From NCBI GenBank assembly GCA_025210265.1, contig JAOASD010000031.1, positions 1 to 64,000 of the forward strand: DNA of 64,000 bases, in the 5' to 3' direction. Numbering within the stretch: the first letter of the stretch is position 1; every line of letters starts with the position of its first letter. Positions 26,904-35,982 of this stretch are shown here, in pieces. The DNA comes from Pelagimonas sp. (lineage in GTDB: Bacteria > Pseudomonadota > Alphaproteobacteria > Rhodobacterales > Rhodobacteraceae). The notes below the pieces were generated by a model. That model did not search any database. It worked only from the letters and a program-made list of their open reading frames with translations, and was not told the DNA's origin. Position numbers and translations under genes: made by a program.

Positions 26904-27967
26904 TCTTGGTCGCGCCCCACGATGCCGCGATACAGGCGGCTGATTTTATACTGACCGGTGGCAAAGCGGGCGATCACCCCCAAGGCCGCGGCCACGGGCA
27001 CCGCCACCAGCATCCCGACAAACCCAAACAGCGAGCCAAAGACCGACAGTGCCAGCAACAGCCAGACCGGGTGCAGCCCGACCGAACTGCCCACAAGGCG
27101 CGGCGTCAGGATGTTGCCCTCGATGAACTGGCCCGACTGAAAGATGAACCAGACCGCGATGATCATCGGCCATTCGCCCCAGAACTGGAACAGGGCCAGA
27201 CCAATCGCCAGCACACCGCCCACCAGCGCGCCGACATAGGGGATAAAGGTCAACGCCCCGGCGACCACGCCCACAACCAACCCGAATTGCAGCCCCACGG
27301 CCCACAGACCAATGGCGTAATATGTGCCCAAAATCATGCAGACACTGCCCATGCCACGCACAAACCCGGCCAGCACGGCATCCACATCGCGCGCGACCAT
27401 GCGGATCGTGTCGCGGTGATCCAGTGGCAACAGGTCATCCACCCGCGCCACCATCCGATCCCAGTCCAGCAGCATATACACCGCCACGACCGGGGTGATC
27501 AGCATCACCACCAGCAGGTTCAGAAACGACACGGCGCTGCTGAGCGCACTGTTCAGCAGGCTGCCACCACGCGCCTGCAGGGTTTCGGCAATGCGGTTCA
27601 GGGTCTGACGCACCACGCTGCCTTCGTCCATCAACGCCGGAAAGCGGTCGGTCAGAAAGGCCAGCAGATCGCGGGCCAGTTGCGGCGCGGTGTCCACCAG
27701 CGCCAGCGCCTGCCCGATCAGCGAGGGGATCACGGCCAGCGCCATCACCACAAACACCAGGGCCCCGCCGACGGTGATCAGCGCCGTGGCCAGACCGCGC
27801 CCCAGCCCCATGCGCTCTAGCCGGTCGGCCACAGGGTCCAGAAAATAGGCGATCGCACTGCCCATCACAAAGGGCAGCAACACATTGCCCAGCGACCACA
27901 GCAACAGGACCAGAACCGCCGTGGCGATTCCCCAGTATTTGACTTGGGATTGAACGGGCAGAGGCAT
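26900..27967 (-). CDS. AI-2E family transporter (PerM-like)
   Basis: A 355-residue integral membrane protein with about eight helices, from the AI-2E transporter/PerM family (PF01594). Characteristic parts are GSAIAYFLDPVADRLERMGLGR near the N-terminus, FIPYVGALVGGVLA, and the C-terminal EGNILTPRLVGSSVGLHPVWLLLAL. Family members include permeases and Na+/H+ antiporters; the substrate is not predictable. Start at 27967 gives the conserved N-terminus. It is first in the perM-hdaA-ppk group. Confidence 0.88.
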   Translation of the reverse strand: MPLPVQSQVKYWGIATAVLVLLLWSLGNVLLPFVMGSAIAYFLDPVADRLERMGLGRGLATALITVGGALVFVVMALAVIPSLIGQALALVDTAPQLARDLLAFLTDRFPALMDEGSVVRQTLNRIAETLQARGGSLLNSALSSAVSFLNLLVVMLITPVVAVYMLLDWDRMVARVDDLLPLDHRDTIRMVARDVDAVLAGFVRGMGSVCMILGTYYAIGLWAVGLQFGLVVGVVAGALTFIPYVGALVGGVLAIGLALFQFWGEWPMIIAVWFIFQSGQFIEGNILTPRLVGSSVGLHPVWLLLALSVFGSLFGFVGMLVAVPVAAALGVIARFATGQYKISRLYRGIVGRDQE

Positions 27968-28105
27968 GGCGTCACGAAATCCTTTCGGTCCCTACATCGC
28001 CCGAGGTCCACGGGATTTCAAGAGGTTGTCGCGAGGTCAGCCGTTGACACAATTTAGGGCAGGCCCCAGGTAAGGCGCTCAAACTAATCAATTATTGGTG
28101 CTTTT

Positions 28106-29281
28106 ATGCCTCTTTTCTTTGTGCAGCGCAGCCTGAATGGTGAGCAATTCAATACCGTTGCCGATCTTAACAATGCCACCGTCCAGAATGTGTTCGTGTC
28201 TGACCGCACTGCTGAGTTTCTGGATGACCAGGGCGCATATGATGCGAATGTGGGATTCCGAGACATTGCGACCGGGCTGAACCAGGGCTGGTTTGTTGCC
28301 GCTGCGGCGGATCGTCTGGATCTGGCCCATTACCTGGTGAACCTGGATGCCGATTTCCGTATTCAGGTCTATTATGAGGGCAAGGGCTTTGGCGATTTTC
28401 TGGACAGCACAGAGCTGCTGGCGGAATTTGGACTGGTCAGCTTTGAATATGCCACCACGCGGAACGAATTGCTGGAAGGCGATTCCGGGGCCAACTTCCT
28501 GATCACAGGCGCTGGCGGGAATGACACGCTGCTGGGTAAGGCGGGCGATGATGTTCTGTCGCTGTTCAAGGGCAGCTTTGGAGAGCTGTCCGGTGGCACC
28601 GGCGATGACACGCTGTATGGCAGCGATTTCGACGATCTGCTGAAAGGTGGCAAGGACGAGGACGAGATCATCGGTGCCGGCGGCAACGACATCATCCGCG
28701 GTCAATCCCATGCGGATTGGATGTCCGGCGGGAATGGTGACGACAATATCAAAGGCGGCGGTGGCAATGACACCCTGTATGGCGATGGTGGCGATGACTT
28801 TCTAAAAGGCGGCACACGGCGCGATCTGATCGACGGTGGCGACGGCGATGACGTGCTGGTTGGCAATTCGTTTAACGACACGCTGATCGGCGGGGCCGGT
28901 GATGACAAATTGCTGGGCGGCGGCGATGATGACCGTCTGGAGGCCGGGACCGGCGCAGACACGCTGAAAGGCGGCGACGGCGCGGATGTGTTTGTTTTTG
29001 TGAATGAAACGCGGGCTGGTATTCGCAATCTGGTCACGGATTTTGATCTGGCTGAGGACCGGCTGGAAATCGCCTCTGACGCGCTGCCCGGTGCGGATGC
29101 GGCGGCGCTGGTGGCTGCGGCTCAGGTCACGGGGCAGGGCGTTGTGCTGACGCTGGATCAGGGCGAGATCCTGCTGCAGGGCATGACCTCTACCGCCGGG
29201 CTGGCGGATGTGATCGACATCACCCCGTCGCTTGATCCGATCGACATCGGCGGCATCTCGGATGTGATCCCCCTGCTTTGA
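28106..29281 (+). CDS. RTX calcium-binding secreted protein 1
   Basis: A 391-residue protein with no signal peptide. An N-terminal region of about 130 residues (VQRSLNGEQFNTVADLNNA...) matches no domain I know. About a dozen RTX nonapeptides (GGxGxDxLx, e.g. GGTGDDTLYG, GGAGDDKLLGGGDDDRL) follow over residues 130-290, and a C-terminal type-I-secretion-type tail begins DVFVFVNETRAG and IRNLVTDFDLAEDRLEI. It should be exported by a type I system (not in this window) and fold in extracellular calcium. The second gene, at 29461, is a tandem paralogue. No enzyme domain is visible. Confidence 0.85.
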   Translation: MPLFFVQRSLNGEQFNTVADLNNATVQNVFVSDRTAEFLDDQGAYDANVGFRDIATGLNQGWFVAAAADRLDLAHYLVNLDADFRIQVYYEGKGFGDFLDSTELLAEFGLVSFEYATTRNELLEGDSGANFLITGAGGNDTLLGKAGDDVLSLFKGSFGELSGGTGDDTLYGSDFDDLLKGGKDEDEIIGAGGNDIIRGQSHADWMSGGNGDDNIKGGGGNDTLYGDGGDDFLKGGTRRDLIDGGDGDDVLVGNSFNDTLIGGAGDDKLLGGGDDDRLEAGTGADTLKGGDGADVFVFVNETRAGIRNLVTDFDLAEDRLEIASDALPGADAAALVAAAQVTGQGVVLTLDQGEILLQGMTSTAGLADVIDITPSLDPIDIGGISDVIPLL

Positions 29282-30570
29282 TCGCCAGACGGTGATCTGA
29301 GATACATAAAACGGACCAGGGCGGTATGCGCTGCCCTGGTTCTGAATAGGGTTGAGGGGTCAGTGGCAGGCGGGGGCTTGGCCCAGGGGCATTCCATTGA
29401 TCGCGCGCAGAGATACGCCTAGGCTGGGCAGCAGACGGATTCAATTGTCAGGGTTTGCCCATGCCATCCTATTTCATCCAGTCACAAGGCGCGACTGGCG
29501 ATTTCAACAGCCTGAGTGATCTGATCGGTGCCAAGCTGCGCCCGACGCTGCTGTCTGACGCGACCGAGGCGTTTCTAACGGCGCAGGGCGCAAACCAGAT
29601 TTCCCTTTCGGTTGTCGAGATCCCGGCAGCGGTGATCACCGGGGTGATTGATGGCGCCGTGGCGGATCGGCTGGATGTGGCGCTGTATCTGCTGGATCTG
29701 GATCCCGGCCTGCGGGTGCAAAGCTATGAGGAGGGCACGGGGTTTGGCGCCCTGCTGGACCGGGCGGGCCTGATCGCCGAGGCCGGGCTGACCGCGCAGG
29801 AAGGCACCAGCGCGAATGAGCTGCTGGAGGGCGGGGGCGCGGGCGATTACCTGATTGGCGGTGGCGGGAGTGACACGCTGCTGGGCAAGGCGGGGGATGA
29901 TGTGCTGTCGCTGTTTGGTGGTAGCCTCGGAGAGCTGTCCGGCGGCACCGGCAATGACACGCTTTATGGCAGCAATTTTGCGGATCTTCTGAAAGGCGGC
30001 AAAGATCAGGATGTGATCTTTGGCGGCAATGGCGATGACATCATTCGCGGCCAGTCCCATGGCGACTGGATGTCCGGCGGTTTCGGGGCCGACAATATCA
30101 AGGGCGGCGGAGGCAATGACACGCTGCTGGGCGATGAGGGCAATGATTTCCTCAAAGGCGGTACGCGGCGCGATCTGCTGGAGGGCGGCGAGGGCAATGA
30201 TGCGCTGGCCGGGAATTCATTTGACGACACGCTGATCGGCGGGGCCGGGCATGACAAGCTGCTGGGCGGCGGCGATGATGACCGTCTGGAAGGCGGGACC
30301 GGCATGGATACGCTCAAAGGCGGCGATGGCGCGGATGTGTTTGTCTTTGTGAATGAAACGCGGGCTGGTATTCGCAACTTGGTCACGGATTTCGATCTGG
30401 CCGAGGACCGGCTGGAGATCACCTCTGACGCGCTGCCTGGCGCGGATGCGGCGGCGCTGGTGGCTGCGGCTCAGGTCACGGGGCAGGGCGTTGTGCTGAC
30501 GTTGGATCAGGGCGAGATCCTGCTGCAGGGCATGACCTCTACCGCCGGGCTGGCGGATGTGATCGACATC
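28970..30570. repeat. direct repeat pair: 3' ends of the two RTX genes
   Basis: Only 28970-29221 and 30319-30570 (252 bp each) are the repeat units; the span covers both. I counted 12 mismatches between them by eye, with a single one in roughly the last 130 bp. The 5' thirds of the two genes are far less alike. This pattern fits recent duplication with gene conversion at the 3' end, and gives a site for recombination that would fuse the genes. Confidence 0.8.
29315..29340 (+). terminator. hairpin after RTX gene 1
   Basis: ACCAGGGC (29315-29322) pairs with GCCCTGGT (29333-29340) across a 10-base loop, 34 bp after the stop codon. Only a weak T content follows, so it may be an inefficient terminator or an RNA-stability hairpin. 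Confidence 0.5.
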
Positions 30571-30576
30571 TTTTGA
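29461..30576 (+). CDS. RTX calcium-binding secreted protein 2
   Basis: A 371-residue paralogue of the preceding RTX protein with the same plan: an unrecognised N-terminal region of about 125 residues (SYFIQSQGATGDFNSLSDLI), a block of RTX nonapeptides (GGTGNDTLYG, GGAGHDKLLGGGDDDRL), and a C-terminal tail nearly identical to that of gene 1. It stops sooner, after DVIDIF, and so lacks the last roughly 18 residues of gene 1. The ATG at 29461 matches the start of gene 1; a TTG two codons upstream is unlikely. It is probably a type I secretion substrate; function unknown. Confidence 0.85.
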   Translation: MPSYFIQSQGATGDFNSLSDLIGAKLRPTLLSDATEAFLTAQGANQISLSVVEIPAAVITGVIDGAVADRLDVALYLLDLDPGLRVQSYEEGTGFGALLDRAGLIAEAGLTAQEGTSANELLEGGGAGDYLIGGGGSDTLLGKAGDDVLSLFGGSLGELSGGTGNDTLYGSNFADLLKGGKDQDVIFGGNGDDIIRGQSHGDWMSGGFGADNIKGGGGNDTLLGDEGNDFLKGGTRRDLLEGGEGNDALAGNSFDDTLIGGAGHDKLLGGGDDDRLEGGTGMDTLKGGDGADVFVFVNETRAGIRNLVTDFDLAEDRLEITSDALPGADAAALVAAAQVTGQGVVLTLDQGEILLQGMTSTAGLADVIDIF

Positions 30577-30610
30577 CCGCTAGACGGGGCTGTGAGGTTG
30601 CAAAAGCAGG

Positions 30611-30634
30611 TCGGGGCGGCGCGAACCGCCCCGA
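30611..30634. terminator. hairpin between convergent RTX and fasciclin genes
   Basis: TCGGGGCGG (30611-30619) pairs perfectly with CCGCCCCGA (30626-30634) around a 6-base loop. It lies between two convergent genes and can serve both strands, although no long T-run follows. Confidence 0.55.
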
Positions 30635-30645
30635 ACCGGGATTGA

Positions 30646-31155
30646 TCAGTGACAGGCAGGGCGGGTGCCCGGCAGCAGAACCTTGTCGATGACGTGGATC
30701 ACACCGTTTTCGGCCTGAATATCGGCAATCACCACATTCGCCATGCTGCCGGTGCCATCGGCGATCATCACACCGTCACCGGCGGTGATGCACAGGCGCT
30801 CGCTGGCGAGGACCGGTTTGAAATAGTTGGAGCCCTGCGGGAAATCCTTGGCCATCAATTCGCGGTCATCCACGTGATACAGCAGAACATTGGTCAGCTG
30901 GCCTTTGTTCTCGGGCTTGAGCAGGGTTTCCACGGTGCCTTCGGGCAGGGCGGCAAAGGCGTCATTCACCGGGGCGTAAACGGTAAAGGGGCCGGGGCCC
31001 TGCAGGGTTTCGACCAGACCTGCGGCGGTCACGGCGGCCACGAGGGTGGAGAACCGTTCGTCCCCTGCGGCGATGTCCACAATGGTGTTTGCGCTGGCGG
31101 CGCTGGCGGCCAGGCTCAGGGTGGCAGCGGCGGCGAGTTTGGTGAATTTGGTCAT
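30646..31155 (-). CDS. fasciclin domain secreted protein
   Basis: A 169-residue protein with a signal peptide (MTKFTKLAAAATLSLAASAA, cleaved after ASAN) and one fasciclin (FAS1) domain. The two family signatures are clear: GPGPFTVYAPVNDAFAALP and, near the end, NGVIHVIDKVLLP, with the YH dipeptide in LLYHVDDRELM. FAS1 domains mediate adhesion or bind small ligands outside the cytoplasm. AGGAGG precedes two consecutive ATGs (31158 and 31155); the second has better spacing. A longer upstream frame has no signal peptide. Confidence 0.9.
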   Translation of the reverse strand: MTKFTKLAAAATLSLAASAASANTIVDIAAGDERFSTLVAAVTAAGLVETLQGPGPFTVYAPVNDAFAALPEGTVETLLKPENKGQLTNVLLYHVDDRELMAKDFPQGSNYFKPVLASERLCITAGDGVMIADGTGSMANVVIADIQAENGVIHVIDKVLLPGTRPACH

Positions 31156-31330
31156 CATGTCCTCCTGTTGGGTTGATAGTCTGTCTACGGAGGGCAACCG
31201 TGGGTGGTTCAGTGACTTCACGCCCCTGTGATGTGCGCGTGATCACGTGTGATTTTGCCCGTCTGGGCGGGCTTGTCATCGCGCGGGCTTTGCCGCAAAA
31301 CGCAAAGGACAGTTTCACAAGGACAAAGCC

Positions 31331-32674
31331 ATGCGCCTTTCCCGCTATTTTCTGCCGGTTCTGAAGGAAACGCCCTCTGAGGCGCAGATCGTCAGCCATC
31401 GCTACATGCTGCGCGCCGGCATGATCAAACAGGCCAGCGCCGGGATCTATTCCTGGCTGCCCATGGGCTTTAAACTGCTGCGCAAGCTCGAAAATATCGT
31501 GCATGAGGAACAGGCCAAGGCCGGTCACATCGCGATGCAGATGCCAACCCTGCAATCGGCGGATTTGTGGCGTGAAAGCGGGCGCTATGACGGTTACGGC
31601 GAGGAAATGCTGCGGATGCAGGACCGTCACGGCCGCGACATGCTGTTTTCGCCCACGGCCGAGGAAATGTTCACCGATGTGTTCCGCAGCCATGTGACAT
31701 CCTACAAGGATCTGCCGCTGACCCTCTATCAGATCCAGTGGAAATTCCGCGACGAGATCCGCCCGCGTTTTGGCGTGATGCGGGGGCGTGAATTTTACAT
31801 GAAGGACGGGTACACGTTTGACCTGACCAAAGAAGACGCGCTGCACGCCTATAACCGCCATCTGGTCAGCTATCTGCGCACCTACGAGCGCATGGGCCTG
31901 CAGGCGATCCCGATGCGCGCTGATTCTGGCCCGATTGGCGGCGACTACACCCATGAATTCCTTGTGCTGGCGGAAACCGGCGAAAGCGAGGTCTTCTATG
32001 ACAGCGAGATCACCGACCTGAGTTTTGGCGACCGTCAGATTGATTTTGATGATGTGGCCCAGTGCCAGGCGGTTCTGGAAGAGTTCACCTCGCGCTATGC
32101 CCGCACCGATGAAACCCATGATGCGGCGGAATTTGCCAAAGTGCCCGAGGCGCGCCAGCGCACCGCGCGCGGCATCGAGGTTGGCCAGATTTTCTATTTC
32201 GGGACGCAATATTCCGAAAGCATGGGGGCGCTGGTACAGGATGGTGACGGCAACAAGGTGCCGGTCCATATGGGCAGCCACGGGATCGGCGTCAGCCGGC
32301 TGCTGGGCGCGATCATCGAGGCGAGCCATGATGACAAGGGCATCATCTGGCCCGAGGGCGTGACTCCGTTCCATTGCGGTATCGTGAACCTGAAAACCGG
32401 CGACGAGGCGGCGGATGCGGCCTGCGAGGCGATTTATAAGTCCTTGAGCGCGCTGGGCCTTGAGCCGCTTTATGATGATCGCAACGAGCGCGCTGGCGGT
32501 AAATTCGCGACCATGGATCTGATCGGTCTGCCCTGGCGCATCACGGTTGGTCCGCGTGGGTTGAAGAATGGCGTGGTTGAACTGACCTCGCGCCGGACCG
32601 GTGAAAGCGAAGAGATGCCGCCTGAGCAGGCGATTGCCCGCATCGCCGAAATCTATGGTGTGATTGCCAAATAA
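31331..32674 (+). CDS. proS: prolyl-tRNA synthetase (short alphaproteobacterial type)
   Basis: A 447-residue class II aminoacyl-tRNA synthetase that charges tRNA(Pro). It starts [20 protein letters not shown] and has class II motif 1 in the [17 protein letters not shown] region, motif 2 ([25 protein letters not shown]) and motif 3 ([16 protein letters not shown]), followed by the anticodon-binding domain. It is about 120 residues shorter than the Escherichia coli enzyme because the editing (INS) domain between motifs 2 and 3 is missing, as is usual in alphaproteobacteria. A strong terminator follows. Confidence 0.96.
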   Translation: MRLSRYFLPVLKETPSEAQIVSHRYMLRAGMIKQASAGIYSWLPMGFKLLRKLENIVHEEQAKAGHIAMQMPTLQSADLWRESGRYDGYGEEMLRMQDRHGRDMLFSPTAEEMFTDVFRSHVTSYKDLPLTLYQIQWKFRDEIRPRFGVMRGREFYMKDGYTFDLTKEDALHAYNRHLVSYLRTYERMGLQAIPMRADSGPIGGDYTHEFLVLAETGESEVFYDSEITDLSFGDRQIDFDDVAQCQAVLEEFTSRYARTDETHDAAEFAKVPEARQRTARGIEVGQIFYFGTQYSESMGALVQDGDGNKVPVHMGSHGIGVSRLLGAIIEASHDDKGIIWPEGVTPFHCGIVNLKTGDEAADAACEAIYKSLSALGLEPLYDDRNERAGGKFATMDLIGLPWRITVGPRGLKNGVVELTSRRTGESEEMPPEQAIARIAEIYGVIAK

Positions 32675-32704
32675 GGATTTCGCCGCAACTGCGTTGCGTC
32701 GATC

Positions 32705-32739
32705 CGCGCGCGCCCTGACGGGCGCGCGCGTTTTTTTTT
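32705..32739 (+). terminator. rho-independent terminator after proS
   Basis: CGCGCGCGCCC (32705-32715) and GGGCGCGCGCG (32720-32730) form a perfect 11-bp stem with a TGAC loop, followed by nine T residues. A partial copy of the dispersed element (AGTATTTTTCCAAAGAGAAG) follows directly at 32741. Confidence 0.92.
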
Positions 32740-32881
32740 GAGTATTTTTCCAAAGAGAAGCAGACAGGCCGTGGGGATTGGCGGCGCAGCGGGATATTGC
32801 TGCTGCGGTTTCGCGGACTTGCTTTGCTGGGGCTCTGGCTGTTTGATTTAGGGCGGGGGCAGAGGGCAGGAGGCACCGTTG

Positions 32882-33391
32882 ATGTTACGCATATTGACCC
32901 TGATGGCCGGGCTGTCCGGGGCGTTTGGCGCCGCGCAATTCCCGGAATATTCGCAGCAATATCTGCAGCGTCTGGGTGGTGCGGTGGATGAACTGGCCCG
33001 GCAGGTGGATCGCCATGAACGGGAGGCCGCGGCGCTGGGGGTGTCTTTGGATCAGATGCTGGTGCAATTGTCTGCCGAGGGGCCGTTGGCAGAGCGGCAG
33101 GCGGAGCATATCCGCACGGATCTGATACGCCATGCGCGGTTGAGCGCGGATTTGCAGGCCTTGCAGGGGGCGGGGCCGTTCATGCGGGTGCGGCTGGCCA
33201 CGCATCTGGGGGATTCAGACGTGGCGCGGCGGGCGCTTGGCGATTACAAACCGGCGCTGCCCGCCAGTTTCGAGGGCGCGATTTTCGCGACCTCGGGTTT
33301 TGTCTTGGGCTGGTTGGGGCTGAACATGGTGTTCATGTTCTGCAAGGGCGCGTTTGGTTGGCTGCGCCTGTGTTTTCGGCGACGCGCCTAG
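32882..33391 (+). CDS. DUF2937 family membrane protein
   Basis: A 169-residue protein resembling DUF2937. An N-terminal hydrophobic segment (MLRILTLMAGLSGAFGAAQF) is followed by EYSQQYLQRLGGAVDELARQV, the family's most conserved stretch. A long helical region predicted to be periplasmic or cytoplasmic comes next, then a C-terminal membrane helix (FVLGWLGLNMVFMF) and a basic tail. AGGAGG at 32868-32873 fixes the ATG at 32882 over a TTG one codon upstream. Function unknown. Convergent with glmM. Confidence 0.85.
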   Translation: MLRILTLMAGLSGAFGAAQFPEYSQQYLQRLGGAVDELARQVDRHEREAAALGVSLDQMLVQLSAEGPLAERQAEHIRTDLIRHARLSADLQALQGAGPFMRVRLATHLGDSDVARRALGDYKPALPASFEGAIFATSGFVLGWLGLNMVFMFCKGAFGWLRLCFRRRA

Positions 33392-33422
33392 GCCTTTTGG
33401 CGCTAGGTTTTTAGGGGCGGGC

Positions 33423-34766
33423 TCAGGCGACTGCCTGAACCTCGGCTACGATGCCATCCACGACCTGTTCCAGCAGCGCCGGGTCGTCGCATTCCGCCAT
33501 GACGCGGATCAGCGGTTCGGTCCCGGATTTGCGGATCAACAGGCGTCCTTTGCCCTGCAATTGGGCCTCGGCCTCGGCAATGGCGGATTTCACCGGGCTG
33601 GCCTCCAGCGGGGTTTGACCAGCGGTGAAGCGCACGTTTTTCAACAGCTGCGGCACCGGTTCAAAGCAATTGGCCAGTTCCGACGCGCGTTTGCCACTGC
33701 GCACCATTTCCGCCAGGAATTGCAGCCCGGCCATCAGCCCGTCACCGGTGGTGGCGTAATCGGTCATCACGATATGGCCGGATTGCTCGCCCCCCAGGTT
33801 GAACCCATTCTTTCGCATGGATTCAACAACATAGCGATCCCCGACCGAGGTGCGCTCTAGGTGCAGACCCTTGCCCTGCAGGAAGTGTTCCAGCCCCAGA
33901 TTGGACATGACCGTGGCGACCAGAGTGCCGCCTTTCAGGCGGTCCTCTTCGGCCCAGCGGGCGGCCATCAGCGCCATGATCTGATCGCCATCGGCAATCT
34001 GGCCGGTTTCGTCGATCATGATGATGCGGTCGGCATCGCCATCCAGACAGATGCCCACATCGGCACCATGGGCGACCACCGCTTCGGCAGCGGCGCGGGG
34101 CTGGGTCGACCCGCAACCCTTGTTGATGTTCAGCCCATCGGGGGTGGTGCCCAGCGGGATGACTTCGGCGCCCAGCTCCCACAGGACTTCGGGGGCGGTG
34201 CGATAGGCAGCACCATTGGCGCAATCGACAACGACTTTCATCCCGTCCAGTCGCAGGCCCGAGGGCAGGGTGGATTTCACCCGCTCCTGATAGCGAAAGC
34301 GCCCGTCATCAATGCGCCTGGCGCGACCGATATTGTCGGGCTGGGCCGGGCGCGGGCCCTCTTCCAGCAGGGCTTCGATTTCGGATTCCACCGCATCGGA
34401 CAGCTTGAACCCATCGGGGCCAAAGAATTTGATCCCGTTATCCGCCGCCGGGTTGTGGCTGGCAGAGATCATGATGCCCAGATCGGCGCGCATCGACGGC
34501 GTCAGCAGGCCCACAGCCGGGGTCGGCACCGGCCCCAGCAGCAGCACATTCATCCCGGTCGAGGTCAGCCCAGCCGTCAGCGCATTTTCGAACATATAGC
34601 CCGACAGGCGCGTGTCCTTGCCGATCACCACGCGGTGTACACCGGCATGTTCGCGACGGAAATGCCGCCCCACAGCCGCGCCCAGCATCAGCGCCATTTC
34701 CGCCGTCATGGGAAAGGCATTGGCGGTGCCGCGCACCCCATCGGTGCCAAACAGTTTACGAGACAT
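33423..34766 (-). CDS. glmM: phosphoglucosamine mutase
   Basis: A 447-residue phosphohexomutase that converts glucosamine-6-phosphate to glucosamine-1-phosphate for UDP-GlcNAc and hence peptidoglycan and lipopolysaccharide. It starts [16 protein letters not shown]. The phosphoserine loop is [12 protein letters not shown] with Ser103 as the phosphorylated residue, the metal loop is DGDADR, and the sugar loop is GEQSGH. A conserved C-terminal [14 protein letters not shown] binds phosphate. The start lies inside the end of folP (11-bp overlap), giving translational coupling, the usual arrangement in proteobacteria. Confidence 0.96.
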   Translation of the reverse strand: MSRKLFGTDGVRGTANAFPMTAEMALMLGAAVGRHFRREHAGVHRVVIGKDTRLSGYMFENALTAGLTSTGMNVLLLGPVPTPAVGLLTPSMRADLGIMISASHNPAADNGIKFFGPDGFKLSDAVESEIEALLEEGPRPAQPDNIGRARRIDDGRFRYQERVKSTLPSGLRLDGMKVVVDCANGAAYRTAPEVLWELGAEVIPLGTTPDGLNINKGCGSTQPRAAAEAVVAHGADVGICLDGDADRIIMIDETGQIADGDQIMALMAARWAEEDRLKGGTLVATVMSNLGLEHFLQGKGLHLERTSVGDRYVVESMRKNGFNLGGEQSGHIVMTDYATTGDGLMAGLQFLAEMVRSGKRASELANCFEPVPQLLKNVRFTAGQTPLEASPVKSAIAEAEAQLQGKGRLLIRKSGTEPLIRVMAECDDPALLEQVVDGIVAEVQAVA

Positions 34767-35787
34767 TGTATTCTCCCGGTGCGTCCCAGTGGATCGCTTT
34801 CCAGATTGCGAGGGATTGGGCCGTGTCCGCCACGTCATGGACGCGGAAGATCTGGACCCCCTGCATTGCGCCAGACAGCGCCACAGCGCAGGATCCAGGC
34901 GCGCGGGCGGCGGCAGGATAGGCATTGGCGATGCGCCCGATAAAGCCCTTGCGCGAGGCCCCCAGCAGGATCGGGCAGCCCAGCCCGTGATACAGCGACA
35001 GCCCGTCCAGAATGGCCAGGTTGTGTTCGATCTTTTTGCCAAAACCGATGCCCGGATCGACAATGATCTGGCTGCGCGACAGGCCGATTTCCTCTAGCAT
35101 GGCGATCTGTGCCGCCAGAAAATCATAGACATCCAGCAGCACGTCATCATAGCGCGGATCGTCCTGCATGGTTTCCGGGTCGCCACGGGCATGCATGATG
35201 CAGACCGGCAGGTTTTCCCGCTGGCAATAATGCGCCAGCATTGGGTCATAGGTGAAACCGGACACGTCATTCACAATCGCGGCCCCTGCGCCGACGGCGA
35301 TCTCAGCCACGGCGGCTTTGCGCGTGTCGATGGACAGGGGCACGCCGCATTCATGCACCACGGCGCGGACCACCGGTTCGATCCGGGCGATCTCGGCCTC
35401 GGGGGGGACAGTGCGGGCACCGGGGCGGGTGCTTTCGCCGCCAATGTCGATGATCGTGGCCCCGGCCTCGACCATTTCACGGGCATGGTTCAGGGCCAGC
35501 GCGGCGCTGCGATGCACACCGCCATCGGAAAAACTGTCTGGTGTGACATTCAGAATGCCCATCAGATGCGGCTGGCTGAAATCCAGCCCGGAAATTGGCG
35601 CGCGCGGGGCGCAGATCCGGTCAAGCCAGTCGGTCGGCACGGAGTGCGCATCCATCATGCTGACCTGTCCGGTTTCGCGGTCGTGGCAGGCCACATCGGT
35701 AAACCAGCTCCAGCCGCCAGCGATGGTCAGAGCGGACTCAGGGCGCAGGCGGCCCTGGCGCGCGATCGGTCGGTAATATCGTGTCAT
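34756..35787 (-). CDS. folP: dihydropteroate synthase
   Basis: A 343-residue DHPS that joins 4-aminobenzoate to hydroxymethyl-dihydropterin pyrophosphate in folate synthesis, and is the target of sulfonamides. The barrel motifs are visible: [16 protein letters not shown] (pyrophosphate loop), [27 protein letters not shown] and [11 protein letters not shown]. About 60 extra residues precede the core, as in relatives from this family, so the start at 35787 is plausible, though a later start is possible. It overlaps glmM by 11 bp. Confidence 0.95.
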   Translation of the reverse strand: MTRYYRPIARQGRLRPESALTIAGGWSWFTDVACHDRETGQVSMMDAHSVPTDWLDRICAPRAPISGLDFSQPHLMGILNVTPDSFSDGGVHRSAALALNHAREMVEAGATIIDIGGESTRPGARTVPPEAEIARIEPVVRAVVHECGVPLSIDTRKAAVAEIAVGAGAAIVNDVSGFTYDPMLAHYCQRENLPVCIMHARGDPETMQDDPRYDDVLLDVYDFLAAQIAMLEEIGLSRSQIIVDPGIGFGKKIEHNLAILDGLSLYHGLGCPILLGASRKGFIGRIANAYPAAARAPGSCAVALSGAMQGVQIFRVHDVADTAQSLAIWKAIHWDAPGEYNVS

Positions 35788-35908
35788 GAGTGTTCACTGA
35801 CCCAAGCCCGCGCGCATTTCAAGGGTTTAACCGCCGCCGCCAGAGCGGTCTTGCAGCATTGAAACACTTGGCGTGAGGTCAGGGCGCAGGGCAGCCGGGG
35901 CAGATACA

Positions 35909-35945
35909 AATAATCCCCCGATTTTACTCGAGGGATTATTTTTAT
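35909..35945. terminator. bidirectional terminator between folB and folP
   Basis: AATAATCCC (35909-35917) pairs with GGGATTATT (35932-35940), followed on the + strand by TTTTAT. It lies between the minus-strand genes folB (ending 35983) and folP (starting 35787), so the two folate genes are probably separate transcripts. Confidence 0.75.
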
Positions 35946-35982
35946 ATTTCAAATTCATACAGCGTAAAGCTTATGCTTTGGA

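Noticed and set aside
28044-28076. TTGACA at 28044 as a -35 box for RTX gene 1
   Set aside because: No -10 box at suitable spacing; the nearest candidate is about 21 bp away.
28500-28960. CRISPR-like or tandem DNA repeats
   Set aside because: The periodic sequence encodes RTX nonapeptides in a single intact frame; there are no identical repeats with unique spacers.
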